64,000 bases of DNA from the NCBI GenBank assembly GCA_963721345.1, contig CAVRIT010000001.1, positions 1,984,001 through 2,048,000 on the forward strand, read 5' to 3'. Made by a program: the position numbers and the translations under genes. The stretch comes from JACDAN01 sp963721345. Its GTDB lineage: Bacteria; Actinomycetota; Thermoleophilia; Gaiellales; Gaiellaceae. The notes beneath the pieces were generated by a model, which was given only the letters and a program-made list of their open reading frames with translations, had not been told where the DNA came from and searched no databases. Shown here in pieces: positions 7,998 through 16,263 of the stretch. The first letter of the stretch is position 1. The number at the start of each line of letters is the position of its first letter.

Positions 7998-8474
7998 GTG
8001 AAGGAAGTGATCCTCACTCCCGAGGGTTACAAGAAGCTGAAGGAGGAGATCGAGTACCTCTCGACCGAGAAGCGTCGCGAGGTGGCCGATCGCATCCGGA
8101 TCGCGCGGGAGTTCGGCGACATCTCCGAGAACGCCGAGTACGACCATGCGAAGAACGAGCAGGCCATGCTCGAGCACCGGATCGCGCAGCTCGAGGAGCG
8201 CCTCCTGTCAGCCCGCGTGCTGGACAAGAAGGAGATCTCGAAGGACGTCGTCAGCGTCGGCTCCAAGGTTCGCCTGCGCGACGTCGCGGCGAAGGAGACG
8301 GTCGAGTACCACATCGTCGGCTCGGCTGAAGCGAACCCCGCGGAGCAGAAGCTCTCGAACGAGTCCCCCGTCGGTAAGGCCATCATCGGCAAGAAGAAGG
8401 GCGAGACCGTCGAGGTTGCAACGCCGCGCGGGACGAAGCTCAAGTACAAGATCCTGGAGATCAAAGCGGCCTGA
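7998..8474 (+). CDS. greA: Transcription elongation factor GreA
   Basis: GreA enters the RNA polymerase secondary channel and stimulates cleavage of backtracked RNA. The 158-residue product has the N-terminal coiled coil, whose tip carries the acidic pair in EFGDISENAEYDHAKNEQ, and a C-terminal FKBP-like domain with SPVGKAIIGKKKGE. GTG at 7998 follows a GAGGAGG Shine-Dalgarno; an upstream extension to 7911 crosses the leader hairpin and is not family-like. Its own promoter and an attenuator-like hairpin lie upstream. Confidence 0.96.
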   Translation: MKEVILTPEGYKKLKEEIEYLSTEKRREVADRIRIAREFGDISENAEYDHAKNEQAMLEHRIAQLEERLLSARVLDKKEISKDVVSVGSKVRLRDVAAKETVEYHIVGSAEANPAEQKLSNESPVGKAIIGKKKGETVEVATPRGTKLKYKILEIKAA

Positions 8475-8635
8475 GCGCGGTTCGCCCGCGCGGCTCGCTC
8501 TGGCTCGAAGTCTCACGACTTCGAGCCAACCTGTGAAGCACGGGCGATCGCTTCGCGATCGCGCGGCCCTGTCGCGCTCTGCAGCGTTCCTTCTCCAGGG
8601 CGCCGCAGCGGCGAAACCGGCAAAGCCGGTTTCGC
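8475..8635. repeat. Run of four GC-rich hairpins downstream of greA
   Basis: Four inverted repeats follow one another: a 6-bp stem at 8475-8491 right after the greA stop; a perfect 12-bp stem at 8501-8512/8517-8528 with loop TCAC; an 8-bp palindromic pair at 8544-8551/8555-8562; and an 11-bp stem at 8611-8621/8625-8635 with loop AAA. None has a T-tract, so they look like REP-type repeats or RNA processing structures rather than simple terminators. With the next palindrome they fill the 287-bp gap before lysS, where I see no gene. Confidence 0.65.
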
Positions 8636-8641
8636 GGCGGT

Positions 8642-8704
8642 TGGGGTCAGGTCTTGCGCTGCAATATCGGCGAGCGTCATGCGGCGATGCAAGACCTGAC
8701 CCCA
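8642..8704. repeat. REP/RAYT-like palindromic element
   Basis: Perfect 16-bp inverted arms (8642-8657 and 8689-8704), beginning TGGGGTCAGGTC and ending GACCTGACCCCA, enclose a 31-bp core. Palindromes with this GGGGTCAGGTC edge are, as I recall, often seen beside Y1 REP-associated transposases. No transposase is in this window, so this would be a non-autonomous copy. Confidence 0.6.
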
Positions 8705-8761
8705 CTCGACCCGGCGCGCGGAGCGGGCAAGGCGGGTTCCGCGTCGAATTAGGGTGCTGCC

Positions 8762-10126
8762 ATGAGCTCTCTGCCCAAGCGGTTTCCCGACCGCGTCGAG
8801 ATTGCCTCGGTACGCGCTGAGGTCGAGCCACTCGACGCTGGTGGGGAGGCGGAGGAGACGCGGCGTGTCGCCGGACGCGTGATGGCCCGGCGGGACATGG
8901 GGAAGCTCGTCTTCCTCGACCTCGTCGACCGCTCCGGCCGGATTCAGCTGCTCTGCCCCGTCGAGCGGACCGGCGAGGTGGACGTCGACCTCGGCGATGT
9001 CGTCGGAGCAACCGGGCGGCCCGCTCGCACCAAGCGCGGCGAGCCCTCGCTCGCCGTCGACGAGCTCGTGCTGCTCGGGAAGATCAAGCGGCCGCTGCCG
9101 GACACGTTCCACGGCCTCAAGGACGTCGAGTCCCGCTACAGGCAGCGGTATCTCGACTTGCTGATGAACGACGAGACGCGCGCGGACTTCCAGCTGCGCG
9201 CGCGCATGGTCACGGCGATCCGCCGGCAGCTCGACGACTGGGGTTTCGTCGAGGTCGAGACGCCCGTGCTGCAGCCGCGCTACGGCGGCGCGTTCGCCGA
9301 GCCTTTCGTGACGCACTCGAACGAGCTTGGCGCCGACCTCTACCTCCGCATCGCCACCGAGCTCTACCTGAAGCGCCTGATCGTCGGCGGCCTCGAGCGC
9401 GTCTACGAGCTCGGGAAGGACTTCCGCAACGAGAGCGTCTCCTACAAGCACCAGCCCGAGTTCACGATGGTGGAGTGGTACGAGGCGTACGCCGACTATC
9501 GCGACACGATGGAACGGATCGAGAGCCTGGTCGCCAACGTCGCGACGGAGGTTCTGGGAACCACAAAGGCCTCGTTCCGTGATCACGACGTCGATCTCGC
9601 CGCGCCCTGGAAGCGCCTCAAGCTCGTCGACGCGCTCGACAACGAGGGCCTCTGGACGCGGGACGCGGACGATCTCCGCGCGAAGCTCGAGGAACGCGGC
9701 GTCGACACGGCGGCCGACAAGAGCTGGGCACAGCTCGTCGACCACGCACTGAGCTCGTTTGTCGAGCCGGCGCTGATCGAGCCGACGATCCTGCACGACT
9801 ACCCGGTGGAGCTCTCGCCTTTCGCCCGCGCGACGGACGACGATCCGTCGATCGTCGAGCGCTTCGAGTACTTCGTCGGCGGGATGGAGCTCGGGAACGC
9901 CTTCACGGAGATCAACGACTCCGACGAGCAGGCCGAGCGCTTCGCGCAACAGGCGACCGAGGTGGGAGGCGAGCCCGGCGACCCGGACTACGTCGAGGCG
10001 CTCGCCTACGGAATGCCGCCGACCGGTGGGCTCGGGCTCGGCATCGACCGCCTCGCGATGGTGCTGAGCGGCCGCGAGACGATCCGCGAGGTGGTGCTCT
10101 TCCCGGCGCTCCGGCAGCAGCAGTGA
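8762..10126 (+). CDS. lysS: Lysyl-tRNA synthetase, class II
   Basis: LysS charges tRNA-Lys. An N-terminal OB-fold anticodon-binding domain (about residues 35-110, VAGRVMARRDMGKLVFLDL) precedes the class II core with motif 2 (FRNES...HQPEFTMVEW) and motif 3 (GLGLGIDRLAM). At 454 residues it is about 40 shorter than many bacterial LysRS, mainly at the N-terminus. ATG at 8762 directly follows the hairpin-filled gap. The stop overlaps the next start as GTGA at 10123. Confidence 0.95.
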   Translation: MSSLPKRFPDRVEIASVRAEVEPLDAGGEAEETRRVAGRVMARRDMGKLVFLDLVDRSGRIQLLCPVERTGEVDVDLGDVVGATGRPARTKRGEPSLAVDELVLLGKIKRPLPDTFHGLKDVESRYRQRYLDLLMNDETRADFQLRARMVTAIRRQLDDWGFVEVETPVLQPRYGGAFAEPFVTHSNELGADLYLRIATELYLKRLIVGGLERVYELGKDFRNESVSYKHQPEFTMVEWYEAYADYRDTMERIESLVANVATEVLGTTKASFRDHDVDLAAPWKRLKLVDALDNEGLWTRDADDLRAKLEERGVDTAADKSWAQLVDHALSSFVEPALIEPTILHDYPVELSPFARATDDDPSIVERFEYFVGGMELGNAFTEINDSDEQAERFAQQATEVGGEPGDPDYVEALAYGMPPTGGLGLGIDRLAMVLSGRETIREVVLFPALRQQQ

Positions 10127-11007
10127 GCCGGCGCGTCGTTGCGCTGGCTCTCGCGATCTCCGCGCTGGCAGCGTGTGGCGGGAACGACGACGACGCGGAG
10201 CCCCCAAGCGACCGGCCGGGCGCCGTCGAGGTGCTCGCGGCAGGCGACGTCGCCGTCTGCGACGGCGAGGGCGACGAAACGACCGCGAAGCTCGTCGCGC
10301 GCTGGCCGGAGGCGACGGTCCTGGCCCTCGGCGACCTCGCCTACTACAAGGGCCTTGAGGAGGAGTTCGAGGGCTGCTACGAGCCGTCCTGGGGCGAGTT
10401 CAAGGACCGCACGCGGCCGACGCCCGGCAACCACGAGTACCAGTACTTCTTCAAGGACGCCTCCGCGTACTTCGACTACTTCGGCGAGGCGGCGGGCGTC
10501 TGGGGGGAGGGCTACTACAGCTTCGACCTCGGCTCCTGGCACCTGATCGCGCTAAACAGCAACTGCAACGCGGAGCGGCTCGGCGGCTGCGGCCCGGACT
10601 CGCCGCAAGGCCGATGGCTGCGCGACGACCTCGCGAAGAGCGACAAGCGCTGCACGCTTGCGTACTGGCACCACCCGCGGTTCAGCTCGGGCGAGCTGCA
10701 CGGCAACCACGAGTTCGTCGACGACTTCTGGCGCACGCTGCAAGAGGCCGGCGCGGAGCTCGTCCTGAACGGCCACGAGCACAACTACCAGCGGTTCGCG
10801 CCCGACGAGGGACTCCGCCAGTTCGTCGTCGGGACCGGAGGCGCCGAGCTACGGCCGGCAGGGCCCGAGCTCGAGACGACCGAGGTGCAGCACGCCGGCA
10901 CTTACGGCGTCCTGCGCCTGACCCTGTTCGACGGCGGCTACGACTGGAGCTTCGAGCCCGTCGAGGGCGAGGAGTTCACCGACCGCGGCTCGGCTCGCTG
11001 CGCGTAG
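10123..11007 (+). CDS. Secreted lipoprotein metallophosphoesterase
   Basis: The 294-residue protein starts with a short signal ending in a LAAC lipobox (Cys19), so it is probably a lipid-anchored surface protein. The phosphatase core resembles purple acid phosphatases of the calcineurin superfamily: GDVAVC and GDLAYY give the metal-binding Asp residues, followed by PGNHEYQ, ALNSNC, WHHPRFSSG and NGHEHNYQR. The physiological phosphoester is unknown. It is translationally coupled to lysS, though a functional link is unlikely. Its last 70 bases overlap the 3' end of the convergent membrane gene. Confidence 0.88.
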   Translation: MSRRVVALALAISALAACGGNDDDAEPPSDRPGAVEVLAAGDVAVCDGEGDETTAKLVARWPEATVLALGDLAYYKGLEEEFEGCYEPSWGEFKDRTRPTPGNHEYQYFFKDASAYFDYFGEAAGVWGEGYYSFDLGSWHLIALNSNCNAERLGGCGPDSPQGRWLRDDLAKSDKRCTLAYWHHPRFSSGELHGNHEFVDDFWRTLQEAGAELVLNGHEHNYQRFAPDEGLRQFVVGTGGAELRPAGPELETTEVQHAGTYGVLRLTLFDGGYDWSFEPVEGEEFTDRGSARCA

Positions 11008-11633
11008 AACGCCGCAAGGATCCCAGCAGCGAGGACGATCCAGCCGCCGAGCTCGAGTCCCTCTTCGAGCGCAGCGCGCATGCGGTGCGGTTTCCCCCAG
11101 CCCTCGTCCTCGAGGAGCTTCGTGAAGATCCCGAGGCCCTCGCTCAGCGCGGCCGCCACGAGCAGGGCCAGCCCCGCGAGCTGGAAGCGGCGGGGCTTCG
11201 GCGGAGCGGTCCGGGCGCTCCAGAACAGGAGCAGCGCAGCCGCGGCCAGCACCGGGAGGTAGGCGAGCAGCCAGATCCGGACGCCGACGGTCTCCGGCAG
11301 GTCGAGCCAACCGGCGACCCACTCGCCGAGCCGTTCGTGGATCTCGAAGAACTCGTCGAGCGACAGGTGCGCGAGCAGCGCGGCGAGCAGTCCGAAACGC
11401 CACCGTCCGCGCGTGGCGGGGTCCATGGCGTGGAGCAGCGCGCCGCACGCCGCGGCGAAGATCGCCACCGCGTTCACCCACGAGAACACCGTGTGCTCAG
11501 CGCTCAGGTCGAGGTGGTAGTAGCGGTCGTCGAAGGCGAAGAGGTTGACGAGGTGGACGATCGTCTGGAAGGCGACCCCGGCAACTGCGAGGAGGAGCCC
11601 CGCACGGAGCAGGCGGTCGGCCGGGCTCGTCAC
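10938..11633 (-). CDS. Multi-spanning membrane protein, SLDExxxxHERL paralog A
   Basis: A 231-residue protein with about six hydrophobic segments. A conserved HLSLDEFFEIHERLGEW block lies between TM segments, followed by RIWLLAYLPVLAAAALLLFW, and EEGLELGGWIVLAAG lies near the C-terminus. All three blocks recur in the divergent neighbour at 11649, so the two are paralogs. The Asp/Glu/His cluster could bind a metal or act catalytically in the membrane, but I do not recognise the family. GTG at 11633 was chosen because it starts just before the first helix and aligns with the paralog. Confidence 0.7.
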   Translation of the reverse strand: MTSPADRLLRAGLLLAVAGVAFQTIVHLVNLFAFDDRYYHLDLSAEHTVFSWVNAVAIFAAACGALLHAMDPATRGRWRFGLLAALLAHLSLDEFFEIHERLGEWVAGWLDLPETVGVRIWLLAYLPVLAAAALLLFWSARTAPPKPRRFQLAGLALLVAAALSEGLGIFTKLLEDEGWGKPHRMRAALEEGLELGGWIVLAAGILAAFYAQRAEPRSVNSSPSTGSKLQS

Positions 11634-11648
11634 TACGCTCCGACCGGA

Positions 11649-12266
11649 ATGCAGCGAGTCGTGCCCCTCGCGGCGTGGATCGCCGTCGCCGCCGTCGCCC
11701 TCCAGACCTTCGCCCATCTCGGAACCGTGGCGTTCGACGCGGACGCCGCTGCCCTGAACGCGGACGAGGAGCACAACGCGTTCGCCTGGGCGTCGTCGAT
11801 GGCCACCTTCGCCGCGGGATTCTTCCTCTTCGTCCCGGCGGCTGCCGCGGGGGCTCTCGACCGGGTGACGCTCGCCCTCGTCGGTGCACTTCTGTTCTTC
11901 TCGCTGGACGACGCGATCTCGTTTCACGAGCGGCTCGCGGAGAAGTCGATCGCCGTGCTCGGCGCCGACGTCTCGCTGCAGCGGATCGCGTGGCCGCTCG
12001 TCTACCTCCCGGCGCTGGCCTTCGTCTTCATCATGCTTTGGCGCATGGCCGAGCGGAGCACAGCGATCAAGGTCGGTCTCGGGCTGCTGGCGGCGGCGCT
12101 CGTGGCCGAGGTCACGTCCGCGCTGTACGTCTCCGAGGGAGACGACGAGAGCTGGGCGGCCGCGTTCGAGGTCGTGGTCGAGGAGGGCGCGGAGCTCGGC
12201 GGCTGGGTCCTCGTCGCGGGGGCGCTCGCCACCCGCGCGTTCGAGCTCGCCGGGAGGCGCGCATGA
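11649..12266 (+). CDS. Multi-spanning membrane protein, SLDDxxxxHERL paralog B
   Basis: A 205-residue membrane protein with the same architecture as the divergent gene: FSLDDAISFHERLAEK, then RIAWPLVYLPALAFVFIMLW, then EEGAELGGWVLVAGA. The start codons lie only 15 bp apart, leaving no room for conventional separate promoters. ATG at 11649 gives MQRVVPLAAWIAV; a GTG four codons in is an alternative. The stop overlaps the rfbF start as ATGA at 12263, so this gene leads the sugar-nucleotide operon. Function unknown. Confidence 0.7.
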   Translation: MQRVVPLAAWIAVAAVALQTFAHLGTVAFDADAAALNADEEHNAFAWASSMATFAAGFFLFVPAAAAGALDRVTLALVGALLFFSLDDAISFHERLAEKSIAVLGADVSLQRIAWPLVYLPALAFVFIMLWRMAERSTAIKVGLGLLAAALVAEVTSALYVSEGDDESWAAAFEVVVEEGAELGGWVLVAGALATRAFELAGRRA

Positions 12267-13036
12267 GGGCGGTGATCCTCGCGGGCGGCTTCGGAACGCG
12301 GATCAGCGAGGAGAGCGCGGTCCGGCCGAAGCCGATGGTCGAGATCGGCGGCATGCCGATCATCTGGCACATCATGAAGATCTACGCCGCGCACGGGATC
12401 AACGACTTCGTGGTCTGCGCGGGCTACAAGGGGCACATGCTCAAGGAGTACTTCGCGGGCTACTTCGTCCAGCAGTCCGACGTCACGTTCGAGCTCGCCG
12501 AGAACCGGATGACCGCGCATCGCACGGAGGTCGAGCCGTGGACCGTGACGATCGCCGACACCGGCCTCGAGACGATGACCGGCGGCCGGCTGAAGCGCGT
12601 GCGCCACTACATCGGCGACGAGACCTTCTGCATGACCTACGGCGACTGCCTCGCCGCGATCGACGTGACGCGGCTCGTCGAGTTCCACCGTGAGGAGGAA
12701 GCGCTCGTCACGCTGACGGCGATCCAGCCGCCGGGGCGGTTCGGCGCCCTCGTCCTCGACCACGACTCCGACCGGATCGAGCGCTTCCACGAGAAGCCGG
12801 ACGGCGACGGCGGCTGGGTGAACGGCGGCTTCTTCGTCGTCGATCCCGCCGCGCTCGACTACGTCGAGGGCGACGAGACGATCTGGGAGCACGAGCCGCT
12901 CGAGACGCTGTCGCGCGAGGGCAAGGTCGCCGCCTACCGGCACCGCGGCTACTGGCAGAACATGGACAGCCTGCGCGACAAGATGGTGCTCGAGGAGCAG
13001 TGGATCTCGGGCGCGCCTGGCTGGAAGGTCTGGTGA
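12263..13036 (+). CDS. rfbF: Glucose-1-phosphate cytidylyltransferase
   Basis: RfbF makes CDP-glucose from CTP and glucose-1-phosphate, the entry to CDP-linked deoxysugars. The 257-residue product shows VILAGGFGTRISEESAVRPKPMVEIG (nucleotide-binding loop), IIWHIMKIYAAHGINDFV, the MTYGDCLA metal/sugar site and the GYWQNMDSLRDK C-terminus, all typical of RfbF rather than RmlA. No CDP-glucose 4,6-dehydratase (rfbG) is visible in the window. It overlaps both neighbours by four bases. Confidence 0.92.
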   Translation: MRAVILAGGFGTRISEESAVRPKPMVEIGGMPIIWHIMKIYAAHGINDFVVCAGYKGHMLKEYFAGYFVQQSDVTFELAENRMTAHRTEVEPWTVTIADTGLETMTGGRLKRVRHYIGDETFCMTYGDCLAAIDVTRLVEFHREEEALVTLTAIQPPGRFGALVLDHDSDRIERFHEKPDGDGGWVNGGFFVVDPAALDYVEGDETIWEHEPLETLSREGKVAAYRHRGYWQNMDSLRDKMVLEEQWISGAPGWKVW

Positions 13037-14259
13037 GCGAGCCGACGTGCCGTCTCTGCGGAGCGCCGCTCCGCGTCACGTTCGCCGACCTCGGGCTCTC
13101 GCCGATCGCCAACGACTACGTCGAGGACCTCGACGCCTCGGAGTCGTTCTATCCGCTGCACGCCTACGTCTGCGAGTCGTGCCTGATGGTCCAGCTCGGG
13201 ACGATCGTCGACGCGGGCCACATCTTCCGGCCCGACTACGCGTACTTCTCGTCCTACTCGGACACGTGGGTCGATCACGCGCGCCGCTACGTGGAGGCGA
13301 TGGTCGAGCGGTTCGGCTTCGACGAGTCGAGCAGCGTCGTCGAGGTCGCGTCGAACGACGGCTACCTGCTCCAGTTCTTCGTCGAGCGCGGGGTGCCGGT
13401 GCTGGGAATCGACCCGACCCGGGGAACCGCCGCCGCGGCGGAGGAGCGAGGCGTCCCGACGCTCGTCGAGTTCTTCACCAGCGGGCTGGCGGAACGGCTG
13501 GCCGCGGAAGGGAAGGGCGCCGACCTCGTGATCGGGAACAACGTCTTGGCCCATGTCCCGCCCGTCCACGACTTCGTCGAGGGGCTGCGCGTGCTCCTGA
13601 AGGCGGGCGGTGTCGTGACGATGGAGTTCCCGCACCTCCTCCACCTGATCGAGAGCCGCGAGTTCGACACGATCTACCACGAGCACTACTCGTACTGGTC
13701 GCTGCTCGTCGTCGAGCGGTTGTTCGCCGAGCACGGCCTCGAGCTCTTCGACGTGGAGGAGCTGCCGACACACGGCGGCTCGCTGCGGATCTTCGCGCGC
13801 CACGCCGGCGGGGACGGGCCGGCCGAGACGGTCGAGGCGCTGAAGGAGCGGGAGCGCGAGGCGGGCCTCGATCGCATCGAGACCTACGAGGCCTTCGGGG
13901 AGGCGGTCCGCGAGGTGAAGCGCAACCTCCTCGAATTCCTGATCCTGGCGAAGCGCGAGGGGAAGAGCGTCGCCGCCTACGGCGCAGCGGCCAAGGGGAC
14001 GACCCTCCTCAACTACTGCGGCGCGCGTTCGGAGTTCATCGACTACGTGCTCGACAAGAACCCGCACAAGCAGGGGACGTTCCTGCCGGGCGTTCGCATC
14101 CCGATCCACCCGCCCGAGCATGCGGCCGAGACGCGCCCGGACTACCTCCTGATCCTGGTCTGGAACATCGCCGACGAGATCGTCGAGCAGATGGCGCACA
14201 TCCGCGAGTGGGGTGGGCGCTTCGTCGTCCCGATCCCCGACGTGCGGGTGCTGGACTGA
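13033..14259 (+). CDS. Nucleotide-sugar C-methyltransferase
   Basis: A 408-residue SAM-dependent methyltransferase of the type that adds a methyl branch to carbon of a nucleotide-linked keto-deoxysugar. An N-terminal zinc-binding domain (CRLCGAP and CESC) precedes a Rossmann methyltransferase core (EVASNDGYLLQFF). The C-terminal domain has EHYSYWSLL, HGGSLRIFA, YGAAAKGTTLLNYCG and DKNPHKQGTFLPG. GTG at 13033 overlaps the rfbF stop. Next to rfbF it suggests a CDP-linked branched sugar. Confidence 0.88.
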   Translation: MSEPTCRLCGAPLRVTFADLGLSPIANDYVEDLDASESFYPLHAYVCESCLMVQLGTIVDAGHIFRPDYAYFSSYSDTWVDHARRYVEAMVERFGFDESSSVVEVASNDGYLLQFFVERGVPVLGIDPTRGTAAAAEERGVPTLVEFFTSGLAERLAAEGKGADLVIGNNVLAHVPPVHDFVEGLRVLLKAGGVVTMEFPHLLHLIESREFDTIYHEHYSYWSLLVVERLFAEHGLELFDVEELPTHGGSLRIFARHAGGDGPAETVEALKEREREAGLDRIETYEAFGEAVREVKRNLLEFLILAKREGKSVAAYGAAAKGTTLLNYCGARSEFIDYVLDKNPHKQGTFLPGVRIPIHPPEHAAETRPDYLLILVWNIADEIVEQMAHIREWGGRFVVPIPDVRVLD

Positions 14260-14260
14260 G

Positions 14261-15523
14261 ATGACGGGCACCGAGATGGTCGAGCTGATGCGGGAGCTGT
14301 ACCCGATCCCGCGCAGCCTCACGGGTGACGGAGTCCGGCAGACCCTGGCGCGGATCTCCGAGGAGGTGCCGCTCGAGCTCACCGAGGTAGCGACCGGGAC
14401 TCACGTGTTCGACTGGACCGTTCCGCGGGAATGGAACGTTGACGAGGCGTGGATCGAGGGCCCCGACGGCCGGCGCGTCGTCGACTTCGCCGACTCGAGC
14501 CTCCACCTGCTCGGCTACAGCGTCCCGTTCCGCGGTCGCCTGTCGCTGGCGGAGCTGCGCGAACGCGTCTTCACGCATCCCGACAACCCGGACTGGATCC
14601 CGTACCGGACCTCCTACTACAACGAGAACTGGGGCTTCTGCATGGCCGAGCGCGTGCTCGACTCGCTGCCGGACGGCGAGTACGAGGTCTGCGTCGGCAC
14701 CCGACTGGAAGACGGAAACCTCACCTACGGCGAGGCGCTGATCCGGGGCGAGACCGAAGACGAGTTCCTGCTCTCGACCTACGTCTGCCACCCAGCGCTC
14801 TGCAACGACAACCTCTCGGGGCCCGTCGTGCTCGCCGCGCTGGGGCGCGAGCTCGCGAAGCGGAAGCTCCGCTACTCGTATCGCCTGCTCTTCAACCCCG
14901 CGACGATCGGGCCGCTCTCCTGGCTCGCGCGGAACGAGGACGCGGTCGGGCGGATCCGCCACGGCCTGGTCGCCTCGTGCCTCGGCGATCCGGGCGGGAT
15001 GACCTACAAGCGCAGCCGGCAGGGGAGCGCCGAGATCGACCGCGCGGTCCAGGTCGTCCTGCGGGACTCCGGGCGGGAGCACACGATCGTGGACTGGTTC
15101 CCGTACGGCGGCGACGAGCGGCAGTGGAACTCGCCCGGGTTCAACCTGGCCGTCGGCGCGCTCTCGCGGACACCCGCCGACAAGTTTCCCGGCTACCACT
15201 CGTCCGGGGACGACTTCGACCTCGTCGGCGCCGAGTGCCTCGAGCACTCGCTCGCCACGTACCTCGAGGTGATCGAGGCGGTCGAGGGGAACGCGACCTA
15301 CGTGAACCGGAGCCCCTACGGCGAGCCGCAGCTCGGCAAGCGCGGGCTGTACCGGGCTGTCGGCGGCGGCTCGAGCCAGGAGCTCGCGCTCCTCTGGACG
15401 CTGAGCCTCGCCGACGGGTCGGTCGACCTGCTGGGGATCGCGGAGCGGTCGGGCCTGCCGTTCCGGGCGATTCGCGAGGCCGCGGACCGGCTGGCCGAGC
15501 ACGACCTGCTCGCTCCGGCGTGA
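14261..15523 (+). CDS. DUF4910 aminopeptidase-like protein with winged-helix tail
   Basis: A 420-residue protein of the DUF4910 family: YPIPRSLTGDGVRQTL, EVATGTHVFDWTVPREWN, PYRTSYYNENWGFC, STYVCHPALCNDNLSGP, YKRSRQG, PYGGDERQW and GYHSSGDDFD. The core has an M28 aminopeptidase-like fold. His in VCHPALCNDN, Glu in DERQ and His in GYHSSGD are candidate zinc ligands. About 70 C-terminal residues look like a winged helix. Members are frequent in surface-sugar clusters, but their substrate is not established. It starts one base after the methyltransferase stop. Confidence 0.85.
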   Translation: MTGTEMVELMRELYPIPRSLTGDGVRQTLARISEEVPLELTEVATGTHVFDWTVPREWNVDEAWIEGPDGRRVVDFADSSLHLLGYSVPFRGRLSLAELRERVFTHPDNPDWIPYRTSYYNENWGFCMAERVLDSLPDGEYEVCVGTRLEDGNLTYGEALIRGETEDEFLLSTYVCHPALCNDNLSGPVVLAALGRELAKRKLRYSYRLLFNPATIGPLSWLARNEDAVGRIRHGLVASCLGDPGGMTYKRSRQGSAEIDRAVQVVLRDSGREHTIVDWFPYGGDERQWNSPGFNLAVGALSRTPADKFPGYHSSGDDFDLVGAECLEHSLATYLEVIEAVEGNATYVNRSPYGEPQLGKRGLYRAVGGGSSQELALLWTLSLADGSVDLLGIAERSGLPFRAIREAADRLAEHDLLAPA

Positions 15524-16263
15524 GCGTCGCGCTCGTCACCGGCGCGAGCCGCGGGGTGGGGCAGGAGCTCGCGCGGGCACTCGCGGAGGCCGGCCACGAC
15601 GTGGCGCTCGGCGCGCGGTCGGATCTCTCTGAGACGGCCGGGCTCGTCGAGGCCGAGGGACGGCGCGCGCTTCCGCTCGAGCTGGACGTGACCGACCAGG
15701 CCGCCGTGGAGGACGCGGTCAGGCGGACGGAAGAGGGGTTGGGGCCGCTCGACCTCGTCGTGAACAACGCGGGAACCGACCGGGCGATCGCGCCGCTCTG
15801 GGAGGCCGACCCCGAGGAGTGGTGGGCCGACGTCGACGTTCACCTGCGCGGGACGTTTCTCGTCTGCCGCGCCGCGATCCCGCGAATGCTCGAGCGCGGA
15901 GCGGGGCGGGTCGTCAACGTCTCGTCGAACGCGGGCATGCGCCCCTCGCCGTACAACTCGGCCTACGGCGCGGCCAAGGCGGCGATCCTCAACCTGACGG
16001 AGTCCCTGGCCGCCTCGCTGGAGGGGACCGGCGTCGTCGCGTTCTCGATCTCCCCGGGCTACGTGAGGACCGCGATGACCGAGCAGCTGCTGGAGGTCCA
16101 GGCGGAGAAGGGCTGGTTCCCGCACCTCGTAGGGCGGGACACGCTCGATCCGGCGCTGGCGGGTCGCCTCGTCGTCAGGCTGGCGTCAGGCGACGCGGAT
16201 CGGTTGTCCGGCCGCTACTTCCACGCCCTAGACGACCTCGACGAGATCTTGGCGACTACCTAA
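15520..16263 (+). CDS. Short-chain dehydrogenase/reductase
   Basis: A classical SDR of 247 residues with the TGASRGVGQE cofactor loop, NNAGT, the catalytic Ser in NVSSNAG, and YxxxK as YGAAKAA, followed by SPGYVRTAM. It resembles 3-ketoacyl-ACP reductase-like oxidoreductases. Its place at the end of the rfbF operon suggests it reduces a keto-sugar intermediate, but that is inference. GTG at 15520 overlaps the DUF4910 stop (GTGA). Its 3' end overlaps the convergent glycosidase gene by eight bases. Confidence 0.88.
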   Translation: MSVALVTGASRGVGQELARALAEAGHDVALGARSDLSETAGLVEAEGRRALPLELDVTDQAAVEDAVRRTEEGLGPLDLVVNNAGTDRAIAPLWEADPEEWWADVDVHLRGTFLVCRAAIPRMLERGAGRVVNVSSNAGMRPSPYNSAYGAAKAAILNLTESLAASLEGTGVVAFSISPGYVRTAMTEQLLEVQAEKGWFPHLVGRDTLDPALAGRLVVRLASGDADRLSGRYFHALDDLDEILATT

